A stretch of DNA of 64,000 bases from DASSKK01 sp035690495 (GTDB lineage: Bacteria > Actinomycetota > Actinomycetes > Propionibacteriales > Nocardioidaceae), in assembly GCA_035690495.1 (NCBI GenBank), contig DASSKK010000001.1, positions 62,001 through 126,000 of the forward strand, written 5' to 3'. The notes beneath the pieces are model-generated. The model had not been told where the DNA came from, made no database searches, and saw nothing but the letters and a program-made list of their open reading frames with translations. The position numbers were made by a program, and so were the translations under genes. Positions 52,643 through 60,502 of the stretch are shown here, piece by piece. Numbering within the stretch: position 1 is the first letter of the stretch; each line of letters begins with the position of its first letter.

Positions 52643-53230
52643 ATGGCAGGCGAAACACCTATCACCGTCACCGGCAACCTCACTGCCGACCCCGAGCTGC
52701 GCTTCACCCCCTCGGGTGCCGCGGTGGCCAACTTCACCGTCGCGTCCACCCCGCGGACCTTCGACAGGCAGAACAACGAGTGGAAGGACGGCGAGGCGCT
52801 GTTCTTGAACTGCTCGGTGTGGCGGCAGGCGGCCGAGAACGCCGCGGAGTCGCTGCAGCGCGGCATGCGGGTCATCGTCTCCGGGCGGCTGAAGGCACGG
52901 TCCTTCGAGACCCGCGAGGGCGAGAAGCGCACCGTGTTCGAGATCGACGTCGACGAGGTCGGTCCGAGCCTGAAGTACGCCACCGCGAAGGTGACCAAGA
53001 CCTCCCGCTCGAACGCGAGCAGCCAGAGCTTCTCGGGCGGCAACGACCCGTGGGCCACTCAGTCGACCGGCCAGCCTGCCGGTCAGCCCAGCGGGCAGCC
53101 GGGTGGTCAGCCCAGTGGTCAGCAGGGTGCCAGCCGGGGCTCCGACTGGGGCGGCGCGCAGGGCTCCCAGCCCGGGGGCAACGACCCGTGGGCCACCAGC
53201 GGCGGCTCCTCCGACGAGCCTCCGTTCTGA
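52643..53230 (+). CDS. ssb: Single-stranded DNA-binding protein
   Basis: The 195-residue SSB has an OB fold in its first 110 residues (ITVTGNLTADPELRFTPSGAAVANFTVAS, LNCSVWRQAAENAAESL). The C-terminal half is disordered and rich in Gly, Gln and Pro, with two GGNDPWAT copies and GQP repeats. It ends with the acidic tip SDEPPF that recruits partner proteins. The ATG follows GGGAGG. The gene lies 68 bases after rpsF and is separated from rpsR by a structured element at 53238-53295. Confidence 0.96.
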   Translation: MAGETPITVTGNLTADPELRFTPSGAAVANFTVASTPRTFDRQNNEWKDGEALFLNCSVWRQAAENAAESLQRGMRVIVSGRLKARSFETREGEKRTVFEIDVDEVGPSLKYATAKVTKTSRSNASSQSFSGGNDPWATQSTGQPAGQPSGQPGGQPSGQQGASRGSDWGGAQGSQPGGNDPWATSGGSSDEPPF

Positions 53231-53237
53231 CCCCCCA

Positions 53238-53295
53238 CCCGATTCGTCCGTGCCCGCTCCGCGTGAAACGGACGCAGTTTCGCGGACGAATCGGG
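53238..53295 (+). promoter_or_regulatory. Long stem-loop between ssb and rpsR
   Basis: The arms CCCGATTCGTCCG (53238-53250) and CGGACGAATCGGG (53283-53295) are perfectly complementary over 13 bases. The 32-base loop contains GTGAAAC and GTTTC, which can form an inner stem. It begins eight bases after the ssb stop and could be an attenuator or processing site that tunes rpsR-rplI against rpsF-ssb. Confidence 0.55.
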
Positions 53296-53341
53296 GTTTC
53301 CACCCATTCCGGCGTACGCCGGGCTCTTGGAAGGAGAGAGC

Positions 53342-53578
53342 ATGGCCAAGCCCGTACTCCGCAAACCGAAGAAGAAGGTCTGCCAGTTCTGCAAGGACAA
53401 GGTGACCTACGTCGACTACAAGGACACCGTCCTGCTCCGCAAGTTCATCTCCGACCGCGGCAAGATCCGTGCGCGCCGGGTGACCGGCAACTGCGTCCAG
53501 CACCAGCGCGACGTGGCCATCGCGGTCAAGAACGCCCGCGAGGTGGCGCTGCTGCCCTACACGTCGACGGCCCGCTGA
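53342..53578 (+). CDS. rpsR: 30S ribosomal protein S18, zinc-binding form
   Basis: The 78-residue S18 starts at ATG 53342 after AAGGAGAG. It keeps the zinc-type residues CQFC near residues 14-17 and GNCVQHQR further on, the C+ form. The core YVDYKDTVLLRKFISDRGKIRARRVTG is typical of S18. It pairs with S6 on the small subunit platform. Mycobacteria carry both C+ and C- copies, and the other copy is not in this window. Confidence 0.95.
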   Translation: MAKPVLRKPKKKVCQFCKDKVTYVDYKDTVLLRKFISDRGKIRARRVTGNCVQHQRDVAIAVKNAREVALLPYTSTAR

Positions 53579-53598
53579 GCCAGGAGGACACCTCAGTC

Positions 53599-54042
53599 AT
53601 GAAGCTCATCCTCACCCAGGAGGTGGCCGGCCTCGGCGCCCCCGGCGACGTCGTGGAGGTCAAGGACGGCTACGGCCGCAACTACCTGGTCCCCCGCGGC
53701 TTCGGGATCCGCTGGACCAAGGGTGGCGCGCGCACGATCGAGTCGATCAAGACCGCCCGCGAGACGCGGGCCGTGCGCGACCTCGACCACGCCCAGCAGA
53801 TCAAGACCGATCTCGAGGCCACGACGTACAACCTGCCGGTGCGTGCCGGCGAGAGCGGCCGGCTGTTCGGTGCGGTCACGGTCGGCGACATCGCCGGCGT
53901 GCTGGCCGAGTCGGGCACCAGCGTCGACAAGCGCAAGATCATCGTCGGCAACCCGATCAAGACGCTCGGCGCGCACCAGGTCACGGTCAAGGTCGCCGAC
54001 GAGGTGGACGCGGTCGTGCACCTCAACGTCGTGCCCAGCTGA
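53599..54042 (+). CDS. rplI: 50S ribosomal protein L9
   Basis: The 147-residue protein starts MKLILTQEVAGLGAPGDVVEV, with the signature GDVVEVKDGYGRNYLVPRG of L9. Its C-terminal domain ends VDAVVHLNVVPS. It binds 23S rRNA near the L1 stalk. The ATG follows AGGAGG with 10 bases. It closes the operon. Confidence 0.96.
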   Translation: MKLILTQEVAGLGAPGDVVEVKDGYGRNYLVPRGFGIRWTKGGARTIESIKTARETRAVRDLDHAQQIKTDLEATTYNLPVRAGESGRLFGAVTVGDIAGVLAESGTSVDKRKIIVGNPIKTLGAHQVTVKVADEVDAVVHLNVVPS

Positions 54043-54102
54043 GCAGTCGGCCGACCTGGCGCGGCGGATTGCGACTCCGCAACGATCCCGCAATCTGGTA
54101 CG

Positions 54103-54116
54103 CATGTCATGACATG
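54103..54116. promoter_or_regulatory. Palindrome CATGTCATGACATG upstream of the PLD-like gene
   Basis: This perfect 14-base palindrome lies 85 bases before the PLD-like start and 60 bases after the rplI stop. It could be an operator for an unidentified regulator. Confidence 0.45.
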
Positions 54117-54162
54117 TGACCAGTGGTGTGGTCCAATAGCGACGCACTCGTCATAGTTGGCT

Positions 54163-54181
54163 GCCACAGGTTACCTGTGGC
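54163..54181. promoter_or_regulatory. Palindrome GCCACAGGTTACCTGTGGC before the PLD-like gene
   Basis: A 19-base perfect palindrome around a single central T lies 20 bases before ATG 54202. It could fold as a hairpin occluding the start region or bind a dimeric repressor. Confidence 0.5.
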
Positions 54182-54201
54182 CAGGCACTCGGGGGTATTC
54201 A

Positions 54202-55971
54202 ATGCGTCGCCCGCTGACCAGCCTTGTCGCCGCCGTCGCGGTGGCCGTCGCGACAGTCGTGACGCCGCTCGCCGGGGTTGCCGCGCAGGGCGCGACGGTG
54301 GCGCACGGCTCCCCGTCCGCCGACGGTACGACGACCCCGCCGTTCGAGCTGGTCGCGAACAACGACCGGGCGCGGATCCGGGCCGGCGAGAAGGCGACCA
54401 CCGACGTGCTCGCCAACGACTCCTGCACGGTCAAGCAGCAGCCCTGCCCGTCGAACCGCGTGCGCATCTCGATCGACCGGACCACCGTGCCCAAGAACGT
54501 CGAGGCGCACATCCACCAGGTCGACGGCACGATCACCGTCACCGTGCCCGACCACCGCCGCGCCGGCCGGTTCTCGATCTGGTACATCCTGCGCAACCGC
54601 TTCGGGCAAGAGGCGCGCGCCGCGCTGCGGGTGCGCGTGGTCTACCCCGGCTACTCGCCGCGGCACGCCACGCCGCACGGCGGGCCGACGTTCAACGACC
54701 CCGAGGGCGACCTGGCCCATCGGCGCAACATCCTGCACCAGGTGATCGTGAACATCGACAGCGTCCGCGGCTACAAGGTCGACTCCCGCCGGCAGTGCCC
54801 GCGCAACATCGAGTACGCGCCCAACGAGATCAAGATCTCGCTGTACTCCATCGCGGACATGAACTTCGTCAACGCGCTGATCCGGGCGGTACGCCGCTGC
54901 GTGAGCGTGCAGCTGCTGATGAACGACCACCTGGACGCCACCACGTCGCCGAGCTGGGGCAAGCTGCTGCGCGTGGTCGGCAACGACCGCACCAAGTACT
55001 CCTGGACCTACCGCTGCAAGTCGAGCTGCCGCGGCAGGCACGGCGTACTCCACTCGAAGTTCTACCTGTTCTCCAAGGTCGGCAAGCGCCGCGACGTGGT
55101 GATGGTCGGGTCGTCGAACATGACCACCAACGCCTCGCACGTGCAGTGGAACGACCTGCTCACCCGGACCGGACACCCGAAGCTCTACGACGAGTTCCGC
55201 AGCGTGTTCGAGGAGATGGCCCCCGACAAGTACGTGCCCGACGGGTTCCGGCACTACACCGCCGGCCCCTACGACATCGACTTCTGGCCGCAGATCGGCG
55301 CCACCGCCAAGGACGACGCGCTGCTCGGCTACTTCAAGTCCATCCGCTGCAAGGGCGCCACCGGCGGGGCCGGGCGGGACGGCCACACGGTGGTCTACAT
55401 CAACATCCACGCCTGGCACTCCTCGCCGCGCGGGCAGTACCTCGCCGACAAGGTCCGCTCGCTGTGGGCGCACGGCTGCTGGATCCACATCCTCTACAGC
55501 TTCATGGGCCACCACATCTTCCACACGTTGGAGGACCACACCAACCGGCGGATGGTGGTGCTGCGGACGCTGTTCCCGCAGAAGGACACCGACGTGGCCA
55601 GGATCTACTCGCACATGAAGAACATCGCGGTCTCCGGCCACACCGTCGACGACACCAGCACCTGGGTGGTGTGGACCGGCTCGAACAACTTCACCAACAT
55701 GGGCGTGCACTCCGACGAGGTGATGATGCGGGTGCCGTTCCGCGACGTCTACCGCAAGTACGTCCGGCACTGGCACTACATCGCGCACACGATGTCCTCA
55801 CCGACCTGGGCGATCTACTCCGAGCCCAGCGGCGGAGGACGTGCGCCGGACGACACCGACCGGGTCGCCGCCCGGATGGGCCGCTCGCCGACGACGCGCG
55901 GGACAAGCGCGCCGACCGTGCGCCGGCTGTCTCCTCTGCAGATCAGGACCCCCGGCCAGGACATGGACTGA
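54202..55971 (+). CDS. Secreted phospholipase D-like domain protein
   Basis: The protein of 589 residues from ATG 54202 starts with a signal peptide (MRRPLTSLVAAVAVAVATVV, cleavage near GVAAQG). An Ig-like N-terminal region is followed by two HKD-like halves. The first has HSKFYLFSKVG and GSSNMT, the second SHMKNIAVSG and GSNNFTNMG. The Asp of HxKx4D is not clear in either. The family includes secreted phospholipases and nucleases. The enzyme could act on phospholipid or DNA outside the cell. No RBS better than GGGGG is present. The open frame from 54157 runs across the palindrome and is not used. Confidence 0.8.
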   Translation: MRRPLTSLVAAVAVAVATVVTPLAGVAAQGATVAHGSPSADGTTTPPFELVANNDRARIRAGEKATTDVLANDSCTVKQQPCPSNRVRISIDRTTVPKNVEAHIHQVDGTITVTVPDHRRAGRFSIWYILRNRFGQEARAALRVRVVYPGYSPRHATPHGGPTFNDPEGDLAHRRNILHQVIVNIDSVRGYKVDSRRQCPRNIEYAPNEIKISLYSIADMNFVNALIRAVRRCVSVQLLMNDHLDATTSPSWGKLLRVVGNDRTKYSWTYRCKSSCRGRHGVLHSKFYLFSKVGKRRDVVMVGSSNMTTNASHVQWNDLLTRTGHPKLYDEFRSVFEEMAPDKYVPDGFRHYTAGPYDIDFWPQIGATAKDDALLGYFKSIRCKGATGGAGRDGHTVVYINIHAWHSSPRGQYLADKVRSLWAHGCWIHILYSFMGHHIFHTLEDHTNRRMVVLRTLFPQKDTDVARIYSHMKNIAVSGHTVDDTSTWVVWTGSNNFTNMGVHSDEVMMRVPFRDVYRKYVRHWHYIAHTMSSPTWAIYSEPSGGGRAPDDTDRVAARMGRSPTTRGTSAPTVRRLSPLQIRTPGQDMD

Positions 55972-56087
55972 CTCCGGCCGCCCCGCACGCGCCCGGCGGC
56001 GTTTTCGGCGCTCGACGCACAACCCCGGTGCGCCTTCGCTTCTCCGCCTTGCCGTCCACGCACGGGATGCGACCGGAGCAGTAAGAC

Positions 56088-57407
56088 TCAGGTCAGCCAG
56101 GCGGTGCCGCGGGCGCGGTGCAGGAGCACGGCGCCGCGCACGCCCATGAACCCGACCCCGAAGGCGACCCACAGCCAAAGCAGGTTGCCGCCCGCGGTGG
56201 TGGCCAGCGCGGCCAGCGGGACGAACACGGCCAGCACCACCAGGCCGCCCCAGGCCAGGTAGGTGCCGTCGCCGGCGCCGATCAGCACGCCGTCGAGGAC
56301 GAACACCACGCCGGCCAGCGGCTGGAAGACGGCTGCGACCAGCAGCACCGCGGTCAGCCGCGCCTGCACCGCATGGTCGCCGGTGAAGATCCGGCCGAGG
56401 ACCGGCGAGGCCGCCGCGAGCGCGAGACCGGTGATCACCCCGGACCCGAGCCCCCACTTGGTCATCCGGTCGGTCACCGAGCGGGTCCCCGCGACATCCC
56501 CGGCGCCGAGGTAGCGCCCGGTGATCGCCTGGGCGGCGATCGCGATCGCGTCCAGGGTGAACGCCAGGAACGTCCAGATCGTCAGGGCGAGCTGATGGGT
56601 GGCCAGCGCCGTGGCACCCAGCGTGGTCGCGGCGTACGTCGTGACCAGCAGCGAGGCACGCAGCGTGAGCGTGCGCACCACCAGAGCGACCCCTGCCCGG
56701 GCGGCCCGGCCGATGCCGCCTCGGTCGGGCCGCAACGAGGCTCCGGACCGGCGGGCGCCGCGGGCGACGACGGCCGCGACCGCCGCCGCCGACCCGAGCT
56801 GGGCGAGGTCGCTGCCGACTGCGGATCCCGCGATGCCCAGCCCGGCGCCGTAGACCAAACCGACGTTGAGGGCCACGTTGGCCGCGTTGCCGACGACCGC
56901 GATCAGCAGCGGGGTGCGGGTGTCCTGCAGGCCGCGCAGCACGCCGGTGCCGGCCAGCAGCACCAGCAGCGGGGTCACCCCGAGGAACGCCCAGTGCAGG
57001 TACGTCGTGGCGTGTGCGGCGACCTGCGGGCCCGGACCGAACAGGCCCACCAGCCAGGCCGAGAACGGCACGCCGACGGCCGTGACGGGCACTCCGATCA
57101 GCACCGCCAGCCACAGCCCGTCCACCCCCTGGGTGAGCGCACCTCGCACGTCGCCGGCGCCGAGCCGGCGGGCCACCGAGGCGGTGGTGCCGTAGGCCAG
57201 GAAGATGCACAGCCCCACCGCGGTCTGCACGATCGCGCCGGCCACTCCGAGGCCGGCCAGCGGGGCGGTGCCGAGATGGCCGACGATCCCCGCGTCGGCG
57301 AGCAGGAACAGCGGCTCGGCGACCAGCGCGAGGAAGGCGGGCACGGCGAGCCGGACGATCTCCCGGGCCTCTCCGGACGGCTGCCGCACCAGCCTCCGCG
57401 CCACCAT
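56088..57407 (-). CDS. MATE family efflux transporter
   Basis: The 439-residue protein starts MVARRLVRQPSGEAREIVRLAVPAF and has 12 predicted helices. The DinF/NorM-type motifs are visible in LFLLADAGIVGHLGTAPLAGLGVAG and LGATALATHQLALTIWTFLAF, with AQAITGRYLGAGDV. It would export cationic compounds using a sodium or proton gradient (family knowledge). The start ATG 57407 has no strong ribosome site, and the frame extends upstream without coding character. It is separated from divergent dnaB by 695 bases. Confidence 0.86.
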   Translation of the reverse strand: MVARRLVRQPSGEAREIVRLAVPAFLALVAEPLFLLADAGIVGHLGTAPLAGLGVAGAIVQTAVGLCIFLAYGTTASVARRLGAGDVRGALTQGVDGLWLAVLIGVPVTAVGVPFSAWLVGLFGPGPQVAAHATTYLHWAFLGVTPLLVLLAGTGVLRGLQDTRTPLLIAVVGNAANVALNVGLVYGAGLGIAGSAVGSDLAQLGSAAAVAAVVARGARRSGASLRPDRGGIGRAARAGVALVVRTLTLRASLLVTTYAATTLGATALATHQLALTIWTFLAFTLDAIAIAAQAITGRYLGAGDVAGTRSVTDRMTKWGLGSGVITGLALAAASPVLGRIFTGDHAVQARLTAVLLVAAVFQPLAGVVFVLDGVLIGAGDGTYLAWGGLVVLAVFVPLAALATTAGGNLLWLWVAFGVGFMGVRGAVLLHRARGTAWLT

Positions 57408-58102
57408 TGGCCCATGGCACCACGTTGCGCGCCTCGCGTCCACGGCCGGCGAGCCAGGGGAGGTGCAGGTTCGCCGACATCCATGGTGAAGCGCCGGCCG
57501 ACACGGACGGACTAGTCCTTTCGGATGTGGGTAACTAGTCCTCTCCTGTGTATAACCATCCGATCGGGTGGTTGCGGTCGTGACCGGTTTTGTCGACTTT
57601 GCCGACTCGCCGAACCGTCCGTACCCCAGCTGTCCGCGGCCCGGAATTGGTCGGCAACTTTCTTGACTCCACACTTCGGCAGCGGTGTTTGTGCAGGTCA
57701 GAGACGTGCTCGCCCGGACTCCCCGACTGTCTTCCACAGTTGTGTGAACAGGCTGTGCACAGTTGTCCCCGGCGTGTTCCACACGGGATCGGCGGTTGTC
57801 CCCAACCCCTGTGGACGGCGGACTTCACGCCGGCGCGTCGTCCCCGTAGCCTCGGCGCTCGTGTGCGGTTCACGGGGCAGGGCGGCAGGAGATGCACGGC
57901 GCGGGGCGGCGGGAGATGCACGGCGCGGGGCGGCGTGGGAAACGCCCGGGGCGGACGGCTCCGGCGCCGTCCGTGATCGCGTCGTCGAGGCGCGTCGTCC
58001 CCGTCCTTGTCGGTGCCGGTTCGTAGCGTTGCGTCAGAGGGGGCATTCGGCTACCAGGTCCCTGCGCTGCGGACCCGAGCACGGACACGGAGGAGGTCAC
58101 CG
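57408..58102. other. Divergent intergenic region between MATE and dnaB with DnaA-box-like sequences
   Basis: These 695 bases carry no gene I can support. Between 57547 and 57818 lie TGTGTATAA (57547-57555), TTCCACA (57732), TGTGCACAG (57754), TTGTCCCCG (57763-57771), TTCCACA (57777), TTGTCCCCA (57796-57804) and TGTGGACGG (57810-57818). All are one to two mismatches from the DnaA box. A 24-base tandem repeat follows. The dnaB ribosome site GGAGG stands at 58091. Confidence 0.55.
57887..57934 (+). repeat. 24-base tandem duplication upstream of dnaB
   Basis: Two 24-base units, both containing GGAGATGCACGGCGCGG, run head to tail at 57887-57910 and 57911-57934 with one mismatch at the first base. 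They lie in the dnaB leader. Confidence 0.75.
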
Positions 58103-59911
58103 GTGAGCGTCACCGACTTCGGCGCGTCGATCGAGACCGACGCCGGGTGGATGCCGGCGGGCTACGCCGGCGGCGACCGCACCCCTCCGCAGGACAACGA
58201 CGCCGAGGTCAGCGTGCTCGGCTCGATGCTGCTGTCCAAGGACGCGATCGCCGACGTCATCGAGGCGGTCCGCGGCGGGGACTTCTACCGCCCGGTGCAC
58301 GAGACGATCTTCGACGCGATCGTGGACCTCTACGGCCGCGGCGAGCCGGTGGACCCGGTCACCACCGCCGCCGAGCTGCAGCGCCGCGGCGAGCTGGGGC
58401 GGGTCGGCGGCCCGCCGTACCTCCACACCCTCTCGGCCAGCGTGCCGATCGCCGCGAACGCCGGCTACTACGCGGAGATCGTCCGCGAGAAGGCGATCCT
58501 GCGCAGGCTGGTCGACGCGGGCACCAAGATCGCCCAGCTCGGCTACTCCGGCGAGGGCCAGGTCGACGACGTGGTCGACCGTGCGCAGGCCGAGGTGTAC
58601 GGCGTGACCGAGCGTCGCGCGTCGGAGGACTACGCCCCGCTGAAGGACATCATGGAGGCGACCCTCGACGAGATCGAGGCGATCAACAACCGCGACGGGC
58701 AGATGGTCGGGGTGCCCACCGGCTTCGCCGACCTCGACGAGCTGACCAACGGGCTGCACCCCGGCCAGATGGTGATCGTCGCAGCGAGGCCGGCGATGGG
58801 GAAGGCGCTCGCCCTCGACACGGCGCTGCCCACGCCGACCGGCTGGACCACGATGGGCGAGGCGTCGGTCGGGGACGAGCTCCTCGGCGCCGAGGGATGC
58901 CCGACGCGGGTCGTCGCCGCGACCGAGGTGATGCACGGCCGGCCCTGCTACGAGATGGAGTTCTCCGACGGGTCGGTCATCGTCGCCGACGCCCAGCACC
59001 AGTGGCTCACGTCGACGCTGGTCGGCCCCGTCGACAGCACTGGGGTGCGCACGACCGAGCAGATCGCCGACTCGCTCGATGCGACTCATCTGATCGCGAT
59101 GCCGGACGGAGGCTTCGTCAAGGTCTCCGAGGCGCGCCGGATCGGCTCGGTCCCGGTGCGCTGCGTCGAGGTCGACGCCTCCGACCATCTGTACCTCGCC
59201 GGCCCGAGCGGTATCCCCACCCACAACTCGACGCTCGGCCTGGACATCTGCCGGGCGGCGTCGATCCACCACGACATGACCAGCGTGATCTTCTCCCTGG
59301 AGATGACGCGCAGCGAGATCACCATGCGGCTGCTGTCGGCGGAGGCGAAGGTCCCCCTCAACCACATGCGCAACGGCAACATGAACGACGACGACTGGTC
59401 GCGGCTGGCGCGCAAGATGGCCGAGGTGTCCGGTGCGCCGCTGTTCATCGACGACTCGCCGAACATGACGATGATGGAGATCCGCGCCAAGGCCCGCCGG
59501 CTCAAGCAGCGCCACGACCTGCGGCTGATCGTCATCGACTACATGCAGCTGATGACCTCCGGCAAGAAGGTGGAGTCCCGGCAGGTCGAGGTCTCGGAGT
59601 TCTCCCGGCAGATCAAGCTGCTCGCCAAGGAGCTCGACGTGCCTATCGTGGCGCTCGCGCAGCTCAACCGTGGCCCCGAGCAGAGATCGGACAAAAGGCC
59701 GATGCTCAGCGATCTACGCGAATCGGGCAGCCTTGAGCAGGACTCGGACATGGTGATCCTGCTGCACCGCGACGACGCCTACGAGCGGGAGTCCACCAGG
59801 CCCGGCGAGGCGGACCTGATCGTGGCCAAGCACCGCAACGGTCCCACCCGGGACGTCGTCGTCGCCTTCCAGGGCCACTACTCCCGCTTCGTCGACATGG
59901 CCGCCGGCTGA
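58103..59911 (+). CDS. dnaB: Replicative DNA helicase DnaB with intein precursor
   Basis: DnaB is the hexameric replicative helicase. The GTG at 58103 follows GGAGG with eight bases. The 602-residue precursor has the N-terminal domain (PPQDNDAEVSVLGSMLLSKDAI). The RecA-like domain's P-loop ARPAMGK-STLGLD is split by a 141-residue intein at residues 235-375. Walker B and further motifs follow (LRLIVIDYMQLM, VPIVALAQLNRGPEQR, LRESGSLEQDSDMVILLHRDDAY). After splicing, mature DnaB would be 461 residues. Because the P-loop is interrupted, the unspliced form cannot hydrolyse ATP. DciA at 13629 is the proposed loader. Confidence 0.96.
   Translation: MSVTDFGASIETDAGWMPAGYAGGDRTPPQDNDAEVSVLGSMLLSKDAIADVIEAVRGGDFYRPVHETIFDAIVDLYGRGEPVDPVTTAAELQRRGELGRVGGPPYLHTLSASVPIAANAGYYAEIVREKAILRRLVDAGTKIAQLGYSGEGQVDDVVDRAQAEVYGVTERRASEDYAPLKDIMEATLDEIEAINNRDGQMVGVPTGFADLDELTNGLHPGQMVIVAARPAMGKALALDTALPTPTGWTTMGEASVGDELLGAEGCPTRVVAATEVMHGRPCYEMEFSDGSVIVADAQHQWLTSTLVGPVDSTGVRTTEQIADSLDATHLIAMPDGGFVKVSEARRIGSVPVRCVEVDASDHLYLAGPSGIPTHNSTLGLDICRAASIHHDMTSVIFSLEMTRSEITMRLLSAEAKVPLNHMRNGNMNDDDWSRLARKMAEVSGAPLFIDDSPNMTMMEIRAKARRLKQRHDLRLIVIDYMQLMTSGKKVESRQVEVSEFSRQIKLLAKELDVPIVALAQLNRGPEQRSDKRPMLSDLRESGSLEQDSDMVILLHRDDAYERESTRPGEADLIVAKHRNGPTRDVVVAFQGHYSRFVDMAAG
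58805..59227 (+). other. Class 3-type mini-intein in the DnaB P-loop
   Basis: A 141-residue insertion lies between GK and STLGLD of the Walker A motif. Residue 1 is Ala, not the usual Cys or Ser. Block B reads VADAQHQW with Trp at its end. Block F has RCVEVDASDHLYLAG with a Cys at the position of the class 3 nucleophile. Block G ends IPTHN before Ser+1. Trp, Cys and Thr thus match the WCT set of class 3 inteins, typified by the mycobacteriophage Bethlehem DnaB intein at this same site. There is no room for a homing endonuclease. Splicing is inferred, not shown. Confidence 0.9.
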
Positions 59912-59930
59912 GCTGCAGTCCAGGGACACG

Positions 59931-59982
59931 CTCATGCCCGTAGGCACCTGTTCGCGCCCAGATCGGTGCTTGTGGGCATGAG
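59931..59982. repeat. Hairpin repeat, copy B, after dnaB
   Basis: The left arm CTCATGCCCGTAGGCACC pairs with GGTGCTTGTGGGCATGAG, 15 of 18 positions matching. The loop has 16 bases. It starts 20 bases after the dnaB stop and could terminate dnaB. The left arm recurs at 40395 in copy A. No T-run follows. Confidence 0.55.
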
Positions 59983-60140
59983 TGCTCCGGCCCCGTCAAC
60001 CAGGTCGGGTGGATCACTCGGTGCGGACGCGGGCGTACCCGTGCTGCAGCCAGTCGGAGGCAGCCACCAGGGTGAAGGTCGCGGCCCAGGCGCGGTGCGG
60101 AGCCGGGCAACCAAGCACTCAAGCCGATGACCGTCGCCAC

Positions 60141-60173
60141 GTGCAAATCTCACACGAGGTGTCAGACTTGCAC
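60141..60173. promoter_or_regulatory. Stem-loop in the dnaB-vapB gap
   Basis: GTGCAAATCT pairs with AGACTTGCAC (one wobble), and an inner stem ACAC/GTGT closes a GAG loop. The rest of 59983-60140 shows no gene. The element may be a terminator or an operator of unknown use. Confidence 0.4.
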
Positions 60174-60240
60174 GCTTCGCTCGCGCAGTTTCCGCTGAGC
60201 CCATGAGCGAAGGCCCTATGCTCCGTCACAGACGGCATGC

Positions 60241-60262
60241 GCATGCATGTTAACATGCATGC
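60241..60262. promoter_or_regulatory. VapBC operator, 22-base perfect palindrome
   Basis: The sequence reads GCATGCATGTT on the left and its exact complement on the right, with TTAA at the centre. It ends directly at the ATG of the antitoxin gene. A -10-like TATGCT (60217-60222) is upstream. The position implies autorepression by the toxin-antitoxin complex. Confidence 0.7.
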
Positions 60263-60502
60263 ATGCGAACAACGGTGGAGATCACCGACAGCCAGCACCG
60301 GGCACTCACTGCGGTGGCTCAGCGGCGGGGGCTGCGTGGCTTCTCGCAGCTCGTGCAAGAAGCCGTCGACGCATACCTGCAAGACATCGACGCGGGTGAG
60401 ATCGATCTGCTGCTGAGTCTGGAAGGCAGCATCGATGCCGACCAGGAGCGCGAGATGCGCACCCGGATCGAGTCGGTGAGGTCCTCGTGGCGGGCCTCGT
60501 AG
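60263..60502 (+). CDS. vapB: Ribbon-helix-helix antitoxin of a VapBC-type pair
   Basis: The 79-residue protein reads MRTTVEITDSQHRALTAVAQ then RRGLRGFSQLVQEAVDAYL, a ribbon-helix-helix DNA-binding domain. The C-terminal half (EIDLLLSLEGSIDADQEREMRTRIESVRSSW) would wrap the toxin. It overlaps the toxin start by 16 bases. No Shine-Dalgarno is seen, and the operator palindrome ends at the start codon. Confidence 0.8.
   Translation: MRTTVEITDSQHRALTAVAQRRGLRGFSQLVQEAVDAYLQDIDAGEIDLLLSLEGSIDADQEREMRTRIESVRSSWRAS

Noticed and set aside
54157..54201. Upstream extension of the PLD-like gene to 54157
   Set aside because: The added residues overlap a palindrome and precede the signal peptide, which must be N-terminal.
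60014..60118. Minus-strand 34-residue frame ending in AATFTLVAASDWLQHGYARVRTE
   Set aside because: It looks like the C-terminal end of a real protein and could be a gene remnant. It has a stop just upstream of the GTG and no recognisable family, so I could not support it.
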